NCBI GenBank assembly: GCA_009760855.2
Contig: WPIO01000209.1
Span: forward strand, 250,001-314,000
DNA length: 64,000 nt
Source: Cristatella mucedo
Taxonomy: Eukaryota; Bryozoa; Phylactolaemata; Cristatellidae
Direction: 5' to 3'
The position numbers were made by a program, and so were the translations under genes. Each line of letters begins with the position of its first letter. Positions within the stretch are counted from its first letter, which is position 1. The notes under the pieces were generated by a model that saw nothing but the letters and a program-made list of their open reading frames with translations, was not told the DNA's origin and made no database searches. Shown one piece after another: positions 32,040 to 44,487 of the stretch.

Positions 32040-34900
32040 CAACGAAGACTACCATAATGCGGCTCGAAGTGAAGTGCACAGGGTCAGCTCACTAACGAGG
32101 TTGGAAGCAGCATTCACTATGCCATGAAGCTTGAGTTAAAAAAACACGGACCGAATAGATTCAGTAAATGCTTTAATAAATATCATGTTTTTAGTTTTCT
32201 AAATGTGGTCAAGAAAGGGGGCGTTGTGATGCCAGTAGTAAGAGACACCCAGTCTTTAGGACCACGCGAATATGGGCAAGGTCTTCTGATGAAGCTTCAG
32301 CAGATAACCTAATATCTCTTTTAGAGAAGTACAAAAACTCTAAAAGTAGAACAATTGAGTGGTTAGTGGAATCAAGCTCATGAAACAACAACATGGACAA
32401 GCTTGATGTGTGAAGTGTCGGCATGCAAGTGTGGAAAGTTGCATCCGGCAGCAGTACCGGCATATAAAAGCACATAGGTCGAATTGAAGAAATAAATACA
32501 TGCTGTTAAAATATCATGCATCTGTAATTTACTGTGTAACGTAATGGTAGAGAGATATCGCGACGCAGGTCAACAGCGACAACCAGACCTAGGTAGCATA
32601 CGTTCTAGATGGAGAGTTTCGCACCAGCTGAAAGCCCCTAAATAGATGGGCCATCACTTCAGCAAGCAGTGAGATAACGTAGGTGATAACGGATCGCAAA
32701 AATGTACTGGCACATGTAGAAGTTGCATTGCTGTCCGTTAACGATGATAAGGGGCTGTGAGTAGGCAGACTTGACTGTTTGGCTGATTTCGTCGTCCAAA
32801 GACAGGTGTCCCTCAGACATGGTACCTGTATTTGGTCTGAAATAAACAGGACAAATGCTGGTGGAGCCGATTTTGAACGTTGGCATTTCTAACTTTAGAC
32901 TCGCAAATGGTTTACGTGTATTGAATAGGTTGGTTTTATCATCATTCCATTCCAAAAGATTAGCTCTAGGTGTGGGAGTATGCCTGCAAGGAATGTAGCA
33001 CCACAGTTTGAGAGAACGGAACTCGAAAGGCCTAGGATTGAAAGGATCGATGCAAATGTAGAACTACGTACGATCTCATATATGTGAAAGTACCGATAGT
33101 GCTCTGCAATCGAATCAGCATAGGAAGACAAAAACTGTAAAACTAGCAGGACCTAGAACTAGACCTGAAGATACCCCAAAATTCAAAAGTTCGTCATTTG
33201 ATCGTTTTCCATTCACATCCATACTTGGGAGTTTACCACAGAAAGAAGACCTAAGCCATGGCAATGCTGTGCTAGGCACGCCTAGGCACGAAGAGTGGCT
33301 TTCAAGAAGGACTTGGTTATCAATCCTAAAAAATCTGCCGAAAGACCGAGAAAATCATAGCTACTCTGATTATTTCTGCTTACGTATATATGTATCTCCG
33401 TCAGTAACTCCACAAAGTCACAAAGACCGTGTGGGTGTTACACAGGAGAATTTTTTGTAGCCCACTCACAGCCTAAGCGGTTTTCGGTACTCATTTGGTA
33501 GCCAACACACTGCGCCTCACGAAACAAAGAGAAAGTGGGAAGCATAGCAGAGTCAGAAGAGCAGTTGAGGTAGTTAGTAGCATAGAAGTAACAGTTCAGG
33601 ACCAGTGCAAAAGATGAGCCATAGTCGGCATTTGCCGGAATTCGATCCTGGACGTCAGAAAACTTCCTGAAATTAAATGACGATAAAACCGAACTGCTGC
33701 TCATAGGACACCCTAAGCATGTGGCTGGATTAAAAGGCTTTGCTGTTCTAATAGGTTATGCTGTTGTGCGACCTTCACCACCTGCTCGTAATCTAGGTGT
33801 CGTGTTCGACAGCTGCCTCAATTTCAAAAGCTTTATTCAGATGACTGCCTCTACAGCTATCCATAACATCCGATCCCTATCCAAGATTAAGGGCTGTCTC
33901 CCACAGTGGCTTGTATAAAATTTAACTAGCTTTTTAGTTCTGTCTCGGCTTGATTATTGTAATTCCCTTTGGCTGGGCTGCCAAAGAAAGCTATTATGCC
34001 ACTACAGCAGACAATAAATATGGCTGCAAGGCTGGTCTTCAAGTCCCTGCGGTTTGAGCACGTGTCACCTATGCTGAAAGAGCTTGGATAGTTGCTGGTT
34101 GTGCAAAGGAAACAGAGCAAAGTTCTTAGGCTGACCCACAAGAGCTGCCACTGCTTGTCTGCTCAGTACCTAGCTGAACTGCTGCATCAGTTTCAGCCTT
34201 TTCGTGCCCTGAGGTCCTGTGTGGACAATAAAATAGCTGTCCAATTCCTCTGCTTAAAGACAGTTGGCGACCGAAGCTTTAGCTCTGCAGGTCGTAGACT
34301 GTGGAACTCGTTCCCGCAATTCTAACTTAACGACAACTACTCTCCAACTGCCTAGCTAAATAGGTCGTCTTAAAAAAGATGCAGTATTGACTCTGTGGAG
34401 GTACCTGCCTAAATCCAAATTGGAAGTTACTAGCAATTTAAAAGTTTCCATAGATGATTTCAGTTAGTCTGACTCTACTCACTACAATATTTTTGAGAAA
34501 TATTTCTTGAAAGTTGCCTTACTGAGGATTTTTGAGATGCACATTAGTACGGCCTGAGGCAAATGTCAAATAATTTATGCTAGTTATATCCAGCAGTGGC
34601 AGATAAATGAACCTCACAATCAGGGCATTGGTTAGAGGGTATAAATGACTAGTTGCCTTCTTTGACTAGGATAGGAACTTCAGGCTGAACTCATTACTTA
34701 GCTTGGTGATTTTATGCATAAGGAGGTGCTACATATTGATGGAAATTGCTAAATGATGGTGCAGCCAACATTGGTATAGGCTCGCAAGTCTCTTCTATCT
34801 TCTGGTAAAGAAGCTAGTCAAGCATTGTGCTAGAGCATCATTTTTTATGACAGACATCAACACATTAGACCTCAGATCGTAATTTCGTGATCGCGATCAA
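32040..34900 (-). mobile_element. LINE-A, long decayed copy, unit 2, interrupted
   Basis: Homologue of 20350-22445. Interrupted between about 33385 and 34352 by LINE-B. Minus-strand RT remnants include KIGSTSICPVYFRPNTGTMSE. Linker at 34560-34900. Confidence 0.75.
33385..34352. mobile_element. LINE-B insertion with internal 5' inversion
   Basis: Left part (33385-about 33632) is LINE-B 3' sequence on the minus strand, beginning in protein terms at ADYGSSF. Right part (about 33636-34352) is the preceding LINE-B segment on the plus strand: SENFLKLNDDKTELLLIGHP, PSPPARNLGVVFDSC, AELLHQFQPFRALRSC, SSAGRRLWNSFPQF and ending at NDNYSPTA. The two breakpoints are adjacent in the parent element (..CTCCAACTGCC / GCCGACTATGG..). 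Absent from the same place in units 1 and 3. Confidence 0.88.
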
Positions 34901-35124
34901 ACGTGGTCGATTGATTCAGATCGTGGGATTTATTCATTGTGAATGGTTTTGACAAATTTATTGGATCTGAATTATTATATTGAAAAACACTATTCTCACC
35001 ACAAAAAGTAAGTTTAACCACTCATGTTCATTGAAAAACTGACCAACATAAGACTGTTTGGAATTTTGAATTAACCAGGTGGCCAGTGGTGACCCAATAA
35101 AAGCAATCAGTTGTATGCAGTTAG

Positions 35125-35985
35125 CATCAGTGACCCTTTGGTCCACTGTTTAAGGTGGTTGCCCCGGTAATTGTGCTTGCCCCGATCAAGGTCCTACCAA
35201 GATCTTAGGCTCTAGCCCTATGGCATATGCGAAGCTACTTTTTTCATGTATCACCGTCTTTTACTCTACAAAGTCAAAAATACCACGTGGGTGTTATGCA
35301 GGAGAGTTTTGTATAGCCAGCTCACAGCAGAAGCTGCTTTCGGTGCTCATTCGGTAGCCAACAGACTTCGTCTCGCGCAACAAAGAGAAAGTGAGAAGCA
35401 TTGCAGAGTCAGGTGAGCAGTTGAGGTAGTGAGTAGCATTGAAGGAGCAGTTCAGGACCGCTGAAAAGATGTGCCATAGTCGGTAGTTGGAGAGTAGTTG
35501 TCGTTGCGTTAGAATTTTGGAAGTGAGTTCCACAGTCTAGGACCTGCTGAGCAAAAGCATCTGTCGAAAACCTTCTTTGAGAGGAGGGGGGCATTTAATT
35601 TATTGTCCACACAGGACCTGAGGTCGCAACTTGGCAGAAACTGATGCAGCAGTTCGGCTAGGTACGAAGGAGCCAAGCCATGGCAGGCCTTATGGGTCTG
35701 CGTAAGCACTTTACTCTGTATCCGTTGCTCAACCAGCAACCATCCTAGCTCTTTCAGCACAGGAGACACACGCTCCAACCACTGGGACTAGAAGACAAGC
35801 CTAGAAGCCATGTTCACAGTCAGCTGCAGTGGCCTAGTAGCTTTCTTTAGCTGCCCAGTCAAATGGGAATTACAATAATCAAGCCGAGACCGAACTAAAA
35901 GGGTAGTTACATTTCTTACAACCTAATTAGAGATAAAGTTCACTTAGGGCACTATTTAAATGCATTATTCTTGGAGCCAAGTGAG
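35125..35985 (+). mobile_element. SINE-1, unit-2 copy b, split by LINE-B
   Basis: Head 35125-35245 (TTTGGTCCACTGTTTAAGG..TTAGGCTCTAGCCC..GCATATGCGAAGC) and tail 35931-35985 (GAGATAAAGTTCACTTAGGG, GCATTATTCTTGG). Confidence 0.75.
35246..35930 (-). mobile_element. LINE-B 3' half inside SINE-1, unit 2
   Basis: Minus frames: RVSPVLKELGWLLVEQRI, HGLAPSYLAELLHQFLP, SAGPRLWNSLPKF, then NYRLWHIFSAVLNCS. Orthologous to 22749-23442. Confidence 0.85.
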
Positions 35986-37620
35986 GAGTGCAAAGCTGAC
36001 CGGTTAGGTCCCTTCACCTAGCAATTGGTTTCATCGACAGGTTTTCTCATAGGAATTGTGCCTTTATTAGTGTGCATGCCCGTCGGGTCCATTATCTGTA
36101 GTGCTACCGTTGAAGTGCATCACAGTTCGCAATATTAAAATTCCTTTAAATATATCTCGGATAAAGCCGAGAGCGTTCCAATACTACCCACTTGGTCATT
36201 TTATCTATTCATCCCTCGTCTTTCATAGAGCAGTAATCTAAAAAAGGAATCTCTCTGTTTGAAAGAATAATTTGCTCTCTGTAGTCTTTGCTGCAAATGT
36301 TTCTTTGTCAAATAGTTATCAAGTGAAGGAGAGCCTGAACCGAATTTTTAGCAACACATGAAGCAACAAGTATCGTTGAAAGTAATGCTTAAAAGTTCTA
36401 GATTTATTTTCTGAACGTGCGGGTGCATTTATGTAAGAATTTCTTGCACACTAATACAATTCTCACAGATTCGTAGAACCCATTGATGCTGACCTGAAGA
36501 GTCTTTTTATCTCATGGTGGTGATAATTCATTAGATCTAGCTGGAGCGTTTTCCCCTGAATCGGAGGGCTTTAGGCAGCCTGGCCGCCAACAGCCCTAAC
36601 TTATTACTGTATTACAAAGTATTACCGTAGGCTTAATGCAGCCCTAATGGTTGTCACATTTGGTTTCCACATGGTAGGCAAAGATTGGCAGCTTCTAGCC
36701 CTGCTACCATGTGGCTTCACCTCCGGTTGAAGGTGCTATCCCTGCTTCGGCCAAACAAGGAATCACTCCTTTACGAGGGCTGTACACCACTGATAAAGTC
36801 GCGAACAGAGTAACGATGAGGGTATACCACGATTAGAAAATGCAGGGAGGTTTCCCAGATAGCAAAATAGAAAAGACGTCTCAAAAGAACTCATACCCGT
36901 AGTACTGCAGACGATTGACGTCGACTTGCATGCACCTCTCAATAACAAATTAAGCATTTTACCTATGCCATGGAATGACCATTCGTAATTCTGGAAGATG
37001 ATGCAATTTATCATCCTTGTTGCTCACAGCTGATATTACCTTACTAAGAAATTGATGTACAGCTTAATTCTCAGCATTAGGAGATGGACTTCTGCTCTAT
37101 ATTAATGGACGTGGTTGACCAGTAAGCATGCACATTGATCAGGTGAATAATGCTGGGTTTCGTAGCAATAGAGCTCTTTCGAGGAAATATTAAATTCAGA
37201 AAACGTCTCATTGTTGTTGATAAAACGCTTTCGTATCTCCCCATCATTGGTACGTCGAAAAATAAGAATAACTGTATGAGCTGTCTCCACCAGCTGTTGA
37301 AACTTCAGTAGTAGGTACCTCCAAAGTGATGACTTATTATCTTGAGCCAAACGAAATTTCTGGAAAATGGTTAAGTCCATGTTCACTGTTACATTAGTAA
37401 CCTTTTAGAGGTTTTCCATCGGCTTCCGATCGATGATCTTCTTTCTTACAATGAAAAGGTACAGTATGACAGCATCTTTGAGAAATTGAGCCTCCATGTC
37501 GTGGCTGTCAAACAGACAATATATAGTCATCTCTAATATGCAGTCATATATTAGTCATCTCTAAGCCCTAGTCACCTCCTTGTATTGTAATCAAAGATTT
37601 TCTCTTGTTGTCTTTCAGGT
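35986..37620. repeat. S-block and C-block, unit 2
   Basis: Collinear with 23496-25190; no open frame is conserved among the three copies. Confidence 0.65.
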
Positions 37621-37774
37621 GCACATATTGAGCCATGTAGGATCCGCACCTACCTACCTACTTACCTTCCTAACTACGTAATAATTCCGCCTAATGAGGG
37701 AGCACACTATAACCTTGTGACGCCAATCAAACTCAGAGCCTGCACCAGCGTTTTCTTTTCATAATAAAAGTAAA

Positions 37775-38580
37775 AATCATGATACATTTGATTTAGTGCC
37801 ATCGGAGACTTTAATCTTGATCGATGCACATTACTTATGCTGTAAAATAAGCATGAACGAATGTTTAATTGTAGCATGTGTAATGTCAGAAGCATAACCT
37901 GGTTAGAGATGAGGAGCACTGGGTCAGCATCCATATATGGCTAGTGGCCGCATGGACATTGTCAGCACTTACATGCACATACCTAAAATTCGCATGGAGG
38001 CACAAGCTGCTGTACTAAATACATGTGCTTTAGCTCATTAAACGTGGTTAGGAGTGATATGCACAAGGTCTGCATAGAAGTTTGGTTAGTGGCAGAATGC
38101 AAAATGTCAGCATGCATAACCATATAAAGGGCTAATAATAAGTACCTGTTTAATGTTGTCCACAATTGGTGAGTGTTGCTAGTTTCCCTATTGCAGACAA
38201 ACGTGATATTTTGCACAAGTCGTGAGTGAGTAAGAGGCTTTAGGAGCAAGCTAGCTAAAGTCACGTTTTTTTAAATGACTTGAAAAGTGTATGCAGTATG
38301 GGTAAACAGTTAGATTCCGAAGAGTTGGTGGCACAAGACTTAGCCTTTTGCCCTAGCCTTAGCCTTAGCTTTAGCATTAGCCTTGTGTGACAGTTCACCT
38401 GATTGGCAGGCTGGAGCCAAATAATAAAGGGATTTAAAAGGGACTGATGCATCCCCGAGTTCGATGCCATGCTTAACCGTGAGGGAGTGCAGGTCGGCGA
38501 TAACCATTGTGATGTGGAATCCTGGACGCCCGCAATGGACAAGCCCAACTGCAGAGTTAAATCTATGGCTACAGGAGAAT
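37775..38580 (-). mobile_element. LINE-A 3' portion, unit-2 end copy
   Basis: TTTGATTTAGTGCCATCGG tail, then GGTTAGGAGTGATATGCACA, GAGTGAGTAAGAGGCTTTAG and GGCAGGCTGGAGCCAAATAA. Contains imperfect TTAGCC repeats near 38340-38385. Confidence 0.8.
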
Positions 38581-38691
38581 TGAACGTTTAAACAATATAT
38601 TTATTTATTTAGAGCCTGAACAGCAATACAGATCACCAAGTTTTATTGAAAAACGGCTTACAATTACATGAATCCATGTATGCAAGCATAC

Positions 38692-38696
<5 letters not shown>

Positions 38697-38731
<35 letters not shown>

Positions 38732-38745
38732 GCAAAGAGAGAGAG

Positions 38746-38779
<34 letters not shown>

Positions 38780-38807
38780 ATATGTATGTGTGTTTGCGTG
38801 CGCGCGC

Positions 38808-38848
<41 letters not shown>

Positions 38849-38888
38849 TGTATGTGTGCGTGTTTGTTTGTGTGTGTGAGTGTGTGTA
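38697..38888. repeat. (CA)n, (GA)n, (TA)n, (GT)n compound microsatellite
   Basis: CA run 38697-38727, short GA, TA run about 38747-38771, then CG/GT runs to 38888. Open frames on both strands are artefacts. Confidence 0.97.
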
Positions 38889-38889
38889 G

Positions 38890-39350
38890 GTAGTTTGCTG
38901 TTGATTTGGCGACGATAGACGAATGTTTATTTTACGATTTCTCGTCACTGTATGCTGTAGCTGTAACTTGCCTTTTAAGGGATCATATACAACAATAAAT
39001 CTTGTTATAGTCACGTTAGAACCTATCAATCGGAAAGTGTGGGTCGCGTAGGGCCAATTCCCTGAACGTAGGAACTGATCGTTTTTAAGGATCCTGGCTT
39101 CTGCATCGAACTTCTGTCCATGAAATGCTGCTTTCTTACTTAGCACAGTCGATAGTTGGTTGCTCTTCTGCATTCCCAATACTGCATAAGCTCAACGTTC
39201 AAATCTTTCATTTACCTTTGTGCTAAAGAAAATAAAGACTGTCACTTTTAATTATAATAAACCAATCAAAAACCAAGTTGTCATCGAGTTTATGAATACC
39301 ATCAATATGTAGATTTTGATGTTATTAAGCTGCAAGCAACTTTTTGCGTG
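38890..39350. repeat. T-block, copy 4
   Basis: Near-identical in order to 26385-26830 (CACTGTATGCTGTAGCTGTA, ACTTGCCTTTTAAGGGATC). Confidence 0.85.
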
Positions 39351-39585
39351 GTTCATTCATGTGTTTTCATTTACACGTCAAAATTAGACTAAATTTATTG
39401 GGAAGTATTGAAATCAGGCTTAATATTGCTACGAGTACTTACACTTTAAAACTGATGTTTAAACATCGCAATGATCATTATTGCCGTTAATGTAACCAAA
39501 GAGCAGATTCAAATTAATTTCGGTAAGTTCAATAAGGCCGGAATTCCAGGTGTCTGAGTAAATGCCTAAATAATCGTATGTGAGA

Positions 39586-39703
<118 letters not shown>

Positions 39704-39779
39704 TTATTTATATATATTTATAACCCCCTGTGTATATTTATATAAAAATCAATATAAATATTTATATATATATAAACTG

Positions 39780-40320
39780 AATATATTTAAAAAAATATTA
39801 CAGCAACTGTAGGTACCTAAGCCATATGAGCTCTACCTGCAGGTGTCATGGCCGATTACCAGAACTTCAGGTTCATGGACTGATAGCGATCAGCTGCTAA
39901 CCCTATAACTGATCCGAGGCAGCACAACCACTTCAAAGCTGCTAGTTCCACGTTGTCTATGCCAAGGTTTTCCAGGAATTCGTCATTTTTCGGCCAGCAG
40001 CTACCATGGCACTGCCAGGACGGGGCCTCACCATTTCCTACTGGTTGTCATGGTACCTAAATACAAGGCTTAACCTAATAAGTCTCAACCTGTGTTCCGG
40101 TTCCCCATCACCACGGCAGACCTGCTGCCATCAGGGGTGCGTTTGCATCGACTATGACTGCATCCGTGCCATTATGACGATTTGACCAAACGATCTGTTT
40201 GCGGATGTGAGTGTGCTTTTTGGGTGTGTCGACGTCAGGGTCTCTGACGTGCATCGCTGTAAAACTTCCAATTTATTACAACTGATCAAAATCTTTTAAA
40301 GTCAACCAATCCTAAGATCT
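39780..40320. repeat. U-block, copy 3
   Basis: TACCTGCAGGTGTCATGGCC, AGCTACCATGGCACTGCCAG, GTGTTCCGGTTCCCCATCAC, GCATCGACTATGACTGCATC. Confidence 0.8.
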
Positions 40321-40559
40321 GAAACTGGAACACGTTAGGGTGATTGTCCGACTACATTTATTTGCTTACCAGCAACTCTACTCGTCTGTATCTTAACCGG
40401 TCATCAGGGTAACGTTTATTTTGACGTCAAACTTAATAGTAATTGAATAATTGAAGGAAAGTAATGAAAAAAGAGCACCGAAAGATTGAGTTATGTTGAC
40501 TGTTGTATTTCTAATACAAATTAGGACAACGTTTCCCGAATCCCACTCCTAGCAGTGAC

Positions 40560-41030
40560 GAACATTTTGTCCGACTTTATTTATATTTGTTGGGCAAGAA
40601 ACCATATAAGGTTGTATACTGTTCTCCTGGTCTATTGTGGCTTTCAAGAGTTGTGGCTTAACTAATGAGTTCTGAGTGGGAATTTAACTTGCCCAAAATC
40701 TGATAACATATTGTTGGTTCCGGTTGCACTAATCAGCAGCAGATAAATGCACCATTGAAGCAGAACAGTTTGAATAGTATTCGAAAGACTAGTTTCCTTT
40801 TTAGATTGGGATTGGAGCTTCGGGATGAACTCATATGTAAACCCCTTGATTATAGATATGTGGTGAAGCAAGGTATTAAGGGACATTAAATAAGCTCGGC
40901 TGCCGCCATCATTGGGTTGATCTTCCGGGTCTCTTCATTTTTCTTGAAAATGAAGCTAGAGAATTGATGAGGTAGATCATCCTTTTCAAAAAAGATCTCA
41001 TTGTATTCGAGAGTCAGTTCCTGGTATCTT
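40560..41030 (-). mobile_element. LINE-A linker fragment upstream of LDLa exon 4
   Basis: Nearly identical to 42960-43410 (GATTGGGATTGGAGCTTCGG, GAACTCATATGTAAACCCCT), so the two flanking units separated recently. The minus-strand 74-codon frame is retained in both but starts and stops inside LINE-derived sequence. Confidence 0.72.
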
Positions 41031-41194
41031 TTGATTGTCGGTGATGTTTGTAGTTTTAAGAAATTAAAATAATAACATTTAAAAATACGATACTTACCAC
41101 TTACAGTGAGCATAATCGTATGTATTCACTTAAAATATCGTTGACAATCTGGTGGTGATTTTTGCATTAAAAAATATCTGCTTTCATTTCATAG

Positions 41195-41347
41195 ATCCAT
41201 CAAGAAAAAAATGGTGCCTTGACTATCGCAGCTACGAATCACTTGACAAATTTTGGTGTAACATTAGCTATCAATGTACAGATCGACGTTACGTATGCAA
41301 CGGTCGTCAGGATTGTAAAAATGGTGAAGATGAGCAAGATTGTCAAG
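41195..41347 (+). CDS. LDLa exon 4 (long form)
   Basis: 153 bp, phase 1 at both ends: acceptor TTTCATTTCATAG|AT, donor TGTCAAG|GTGAGT. Encodes 51 residues with six cysteines: KWCLDYRSYESLDKFWC, YQC, YVCNGRQDC, KNGEDEQDC. It carries six extra residues between the first and second cysteines compared with exons 2, 3 and 5, a feature shared only with exon 6. Asp of CDG is Asn here (VCNG), while the DC and DE acidic positions remain. Lies in the short 2.4-kb unit. Confidence 0.88.
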
Positions 41348-42030
41348 GTGAGTCAAATTTACTCATCTTTGTTAGTTAGGATTTACTTAAGCTGAATGTC
41401 TTGAATTAAACGATTTCCTATTCTGCTGGCAGTAACTATTGGCAAGACAAACCAGGTCAGCCTCATTTCTAGTTATGATTTACGAAAAGGGGAAATAATG
41501 CTATCCCATGAACCGTGTGTTGGCTACCAATGAGAAACGGTTCTCCGCTGGTGTGTCTTTAATGTGAAATTAGATAAAAATTATTGATACCATCCCATCT
41601 CATGCAAACAGGTTTCAACTTTCTGTTAAAATGTGTTTCACTTTAAACAGCCTCAAACATCAGCAGTATACTACAGTCTCAACAGTTGGGGTTCTGTCAC
41701 AGCTATATATCTGCAGGTATTCTAGACGTCAACCAGGATGTTTGAAAGTGACCCCATATTGCAAATATTTGTCATCTTTTTTATATTGTATACTATTGCC
41801 AAAAATGCTCATCAAAATTCAAATAGAGATGGTGTATTGATTGCTTAGATGATTGAATTGTATACCTCTACTGATCGTCGTTGAATTTTCTGTCAGTAGT
41901 GATAGTATAAGGTGTATTTATGCAACAAATCCATTAACAAGTAATTTACCTGATTTAAAGTATCCAGGTTGACGGTCACCATTCTCGAATATATTTTACT
42001 TCAATTAGTGTGTGCAATACAATCGCTTGC
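41348..42030 (+). repeat. I-block, short-unit copy, truncated
   Basis: Follows the other I-blocks up to GGTTGACGGTCACCATTCTC and TCAATTAGTGTGTGCAATAC, then stops and runs into the next (TA)n. Everything normally between this point and the TA run, roughly 9-10 kb, is missing. An exon-like phase-1 stretch (after TTTAAACAG, to TCTGCAG|GTATTC at about 41651-41718) is open in this copy. Confidence 0.8.
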
Positions 42031-42055
42031 ACTGGCGTGTACGAACATAAGTTTA

Positions 42056-42058
<3 letters not shown>

Positions 42059-42107
<49 letters not shown>
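42059..42107. repeat. (TA)n microsatellite at unit junction
   Basis: Pure TA; the join between the truncated unit and the next one. Confidence 0.97.
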
Positions 42108-42108
<1 letters not shown>

Positions 42109-42179
42109 CCACGTATATATGTATTAAAATAGAAATATTTATAAATATACATGTACATATAAATATATGAATATTCAAA

Positions 42180-42720
42180 CTGAATATATTAAAATTTATT
42201 ATGGCCACTGTAGTTACCTAAGCTAGTGGAGCTCTACCTGCAGGTGTCTTGGCCGACAACCGGAACTTACAGTTCATAGATCGATAGCTATCAGCTTCCA
42301 ACCTTGAAACGGATCCGGAGCAGCACAACTGCCTCAAAGCAGCTAGTTCCTCGTTGCCTATGCCAAGTCTCGCCAGGAAAGCTTCATTGTCTGGCCAGCA
42401 GCTACCATGGCACTGCCAAGACTGGGCCTTACCATTTCCTAAGGGTTGTCATTGTATTTAAATACAAGGCTGTAACCTTATAAGTCTTAACGTGTGTTCC
42501 GGTTCCCCATCACCACGGCATCCCTGCTGCCATCAGGGGCACCTTTGCATGGACTATGATCTCACCCGTGCCGTTGTGATGATCAGACCAAACGATCTGT
42601 TAGTGGATGGGAGTGTGCTTGTTTGAATGTGTCGGTGTCAGGGTCTATGACGTGCAACGATGCAAAAATTGTAATTTAGTACAACAGATCAAATTTTTGT
42701 AAATCAACCAATCACAAGAT
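42180..42720. repeat. U-block, copy 4
   Basis: CAGGTGTCTTGGCCGACAAC, AGCTACCATGGCACTGCCAA, TGTTCCGGTTCCCCATCACC. Confidence 0.8.
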
Positions 42721-42959
42721 CTGAGACTGAAACAAGTAAGGGCACTTCTTCAACTGAATTCGTTCGCTTAGCTGCAACTCTACTCGTCTGCATCTTATCC
42801 TGTCATCAGGGTATCGTTTAATTGGACGTCAAAATTAATAAAATTGAATAATATGAGGAAAGTAATGCAAAAAGAGGACCAAACGATTGAGTTATGTTGA
42901 CTGCTGCATTTCTACTATAAATTAGGACACAACGTCCCGAATCCCACTCCTAGCAGTGA

Positions 42960-43410
42960 CACACATTTTGTCCGACATTATTTATATTGGTTGAGCACGG
43001 AACCATATTAGGTTGTATGCTGTTCTCTTGGTCTTGTGTGGCTTTCAAGAGTTGTGGCTTAACTAATGAGTTCTGAGTGGGACTTTAACTTGCCCAAAAT
43101 CTGATAACATATTGTTGGTTCCGGTTGCACACAACAGCAGCAGATAAATGTACCATTGAAGCAGAACAGTTTGAATAGTATTCGAAAGATAAGTTTTCTT
43201 TTTAGATTGGGATTGGAGCTTCGGGATGAACTCATATGTAAACCCCTTGATTATAGCCATGTGGTGAAGCAAGGTATTAAGGGACATTAAATAAGCTCGG
43301 CTGCCGCCATCATTGGGTTGATCTTCCGGGTCTCTTCATTTTTCTTGAAAATGAAGCTAGAGAAGCGATAAAGTAGATCACCCTTTTCAAAAAAAGATCT
43401 CATTGCATTC
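42960..43410 (-). mobile_element. LINE-A linker fragment upstream of LDLa exon 5
   Basis: See 40560-41030, its closest relative. Confidence 0.72.
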
Positions 43411-43595
43411 GAGAGTCAGTTCCTAGTATCTTTTTAAGGTCCGTAATTTTTGTAGTTTAAATAAATTAAATAAATAACATTAAAAAAAGATCAGTCAGCA
43501 CGTAAAGTTAGCTTAATCTAATGTATTCACTTAATATATCGTTGACAACCTGGTGGTGATTTCTGTATACAGAAATGTCTGTTTGTATTCAATAG

Positions 43596-43730
43596 ATCCA
43601 TCAAGAAAAGAAATGTGCCTGGACAATGACGGGTTTTGGTGTAACACAAGCTATCAATGTACATATCAAAGTTACCTATGCGACGGTCGCCAGGATTGCA
43701 AAAATGGTGAAGATGAGCAAGATTGCCAAG
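43596..43730 (+). CDS. LDLa exon 5
   Basis: 135 bp, phase 1 at both ends: acceptor TTTGTATTCAATAG|AT, donor TGCCAAG|GTGAGC. Encodes 45 residues with six cysteines: EMCLDNDGFWC, YQC, YLCDGRQDC, KNGEDEQDC. This is the closest to a consensus LDLa repeat in the window, keeping Asp of CDG, Asp of RQDC and the DE pair expected to bind Ca2+. It lies only 2.4 kb after exon 4 and is short form like exons 2 and 3. Confidence 0.9.
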
Positions 43731-44487
43731 GTGAGCGGAATTTATTTATCTATGTCAGTTAGGATTTACTTAAGCTGAGTTTCTTGAATTAAAGGCTTTC
43801 CTATTCAGCAGGCAGTATCTATTGGCAAGACAAACCTGGTCTGCCTCTTTTACAATTAAGATTGGCGAAAAAGAAAGCTACTGCCATACCATTAACCGTG
43901 TGTTATCTACCAAGAAGGAACGCTTTACGACTGGTGTGTGTTTAATGTGAAATCTGAAAAACTTTTTGAAACCGCCAATTGTCATGTAGAAGAGTTTCAA
44001 GTGTCTGTTAAAATGTGTTTCACTTTACACAGCATCTAACATCAGCTGTAAACTACAGTCTCTTCAGTTGGGGTTCTCTCATAACTAAATATCGGCACGT
44101 ATTCTAGACGTCAACCAGGACACTTTGAAAGTGATCCCACGTTGTAAATATTTGTCGCCTCATTTATATATTGTATACTATTGTCAAAAACGCTAATAAA
44201 TATTCAGATAGAAATGGTGTATCGATTGCTTAAATGATTGAATTTGTTATCTGAACTTGTCGTCGTTAACGATTCTGTCAGTAGTAATTAAATGAGGTTT
44301 ATTTATACGATAAAGCGAGTAATTAGAAATTAACCTGATTTCAATTGTCCCGGTTGAAGGTCGCCATTCTCGATAATATTTTACTTCAATTAGTGTGTGC
44401 AATACAATCTCTCGAAAGCATCAGTAACTAGCTAAACAACCTTAACTTTCCTTCATTTCTCATAATGTCCTCTACCTAAATCTTTAA
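43731..44487 (+). repeat. I-block, unit-3 copy
   Basis: AAAGGCTTTCCTATTCAGC, GGCAAGACAAACCTGGTCTG, ACGTCAACCAGGACACTTTG. Ends where the unit-specific insertion starts, inside the left part of the cassette region. Confidence 0.85.

Noticed and set aside
38694-39179. 161-codon minus-strand open frame (and the related ones at 26223-26513 and 59297-59485)
   Set aside because: Composed of T-block plus CA/TA repeats; length varies with the microsatellite.
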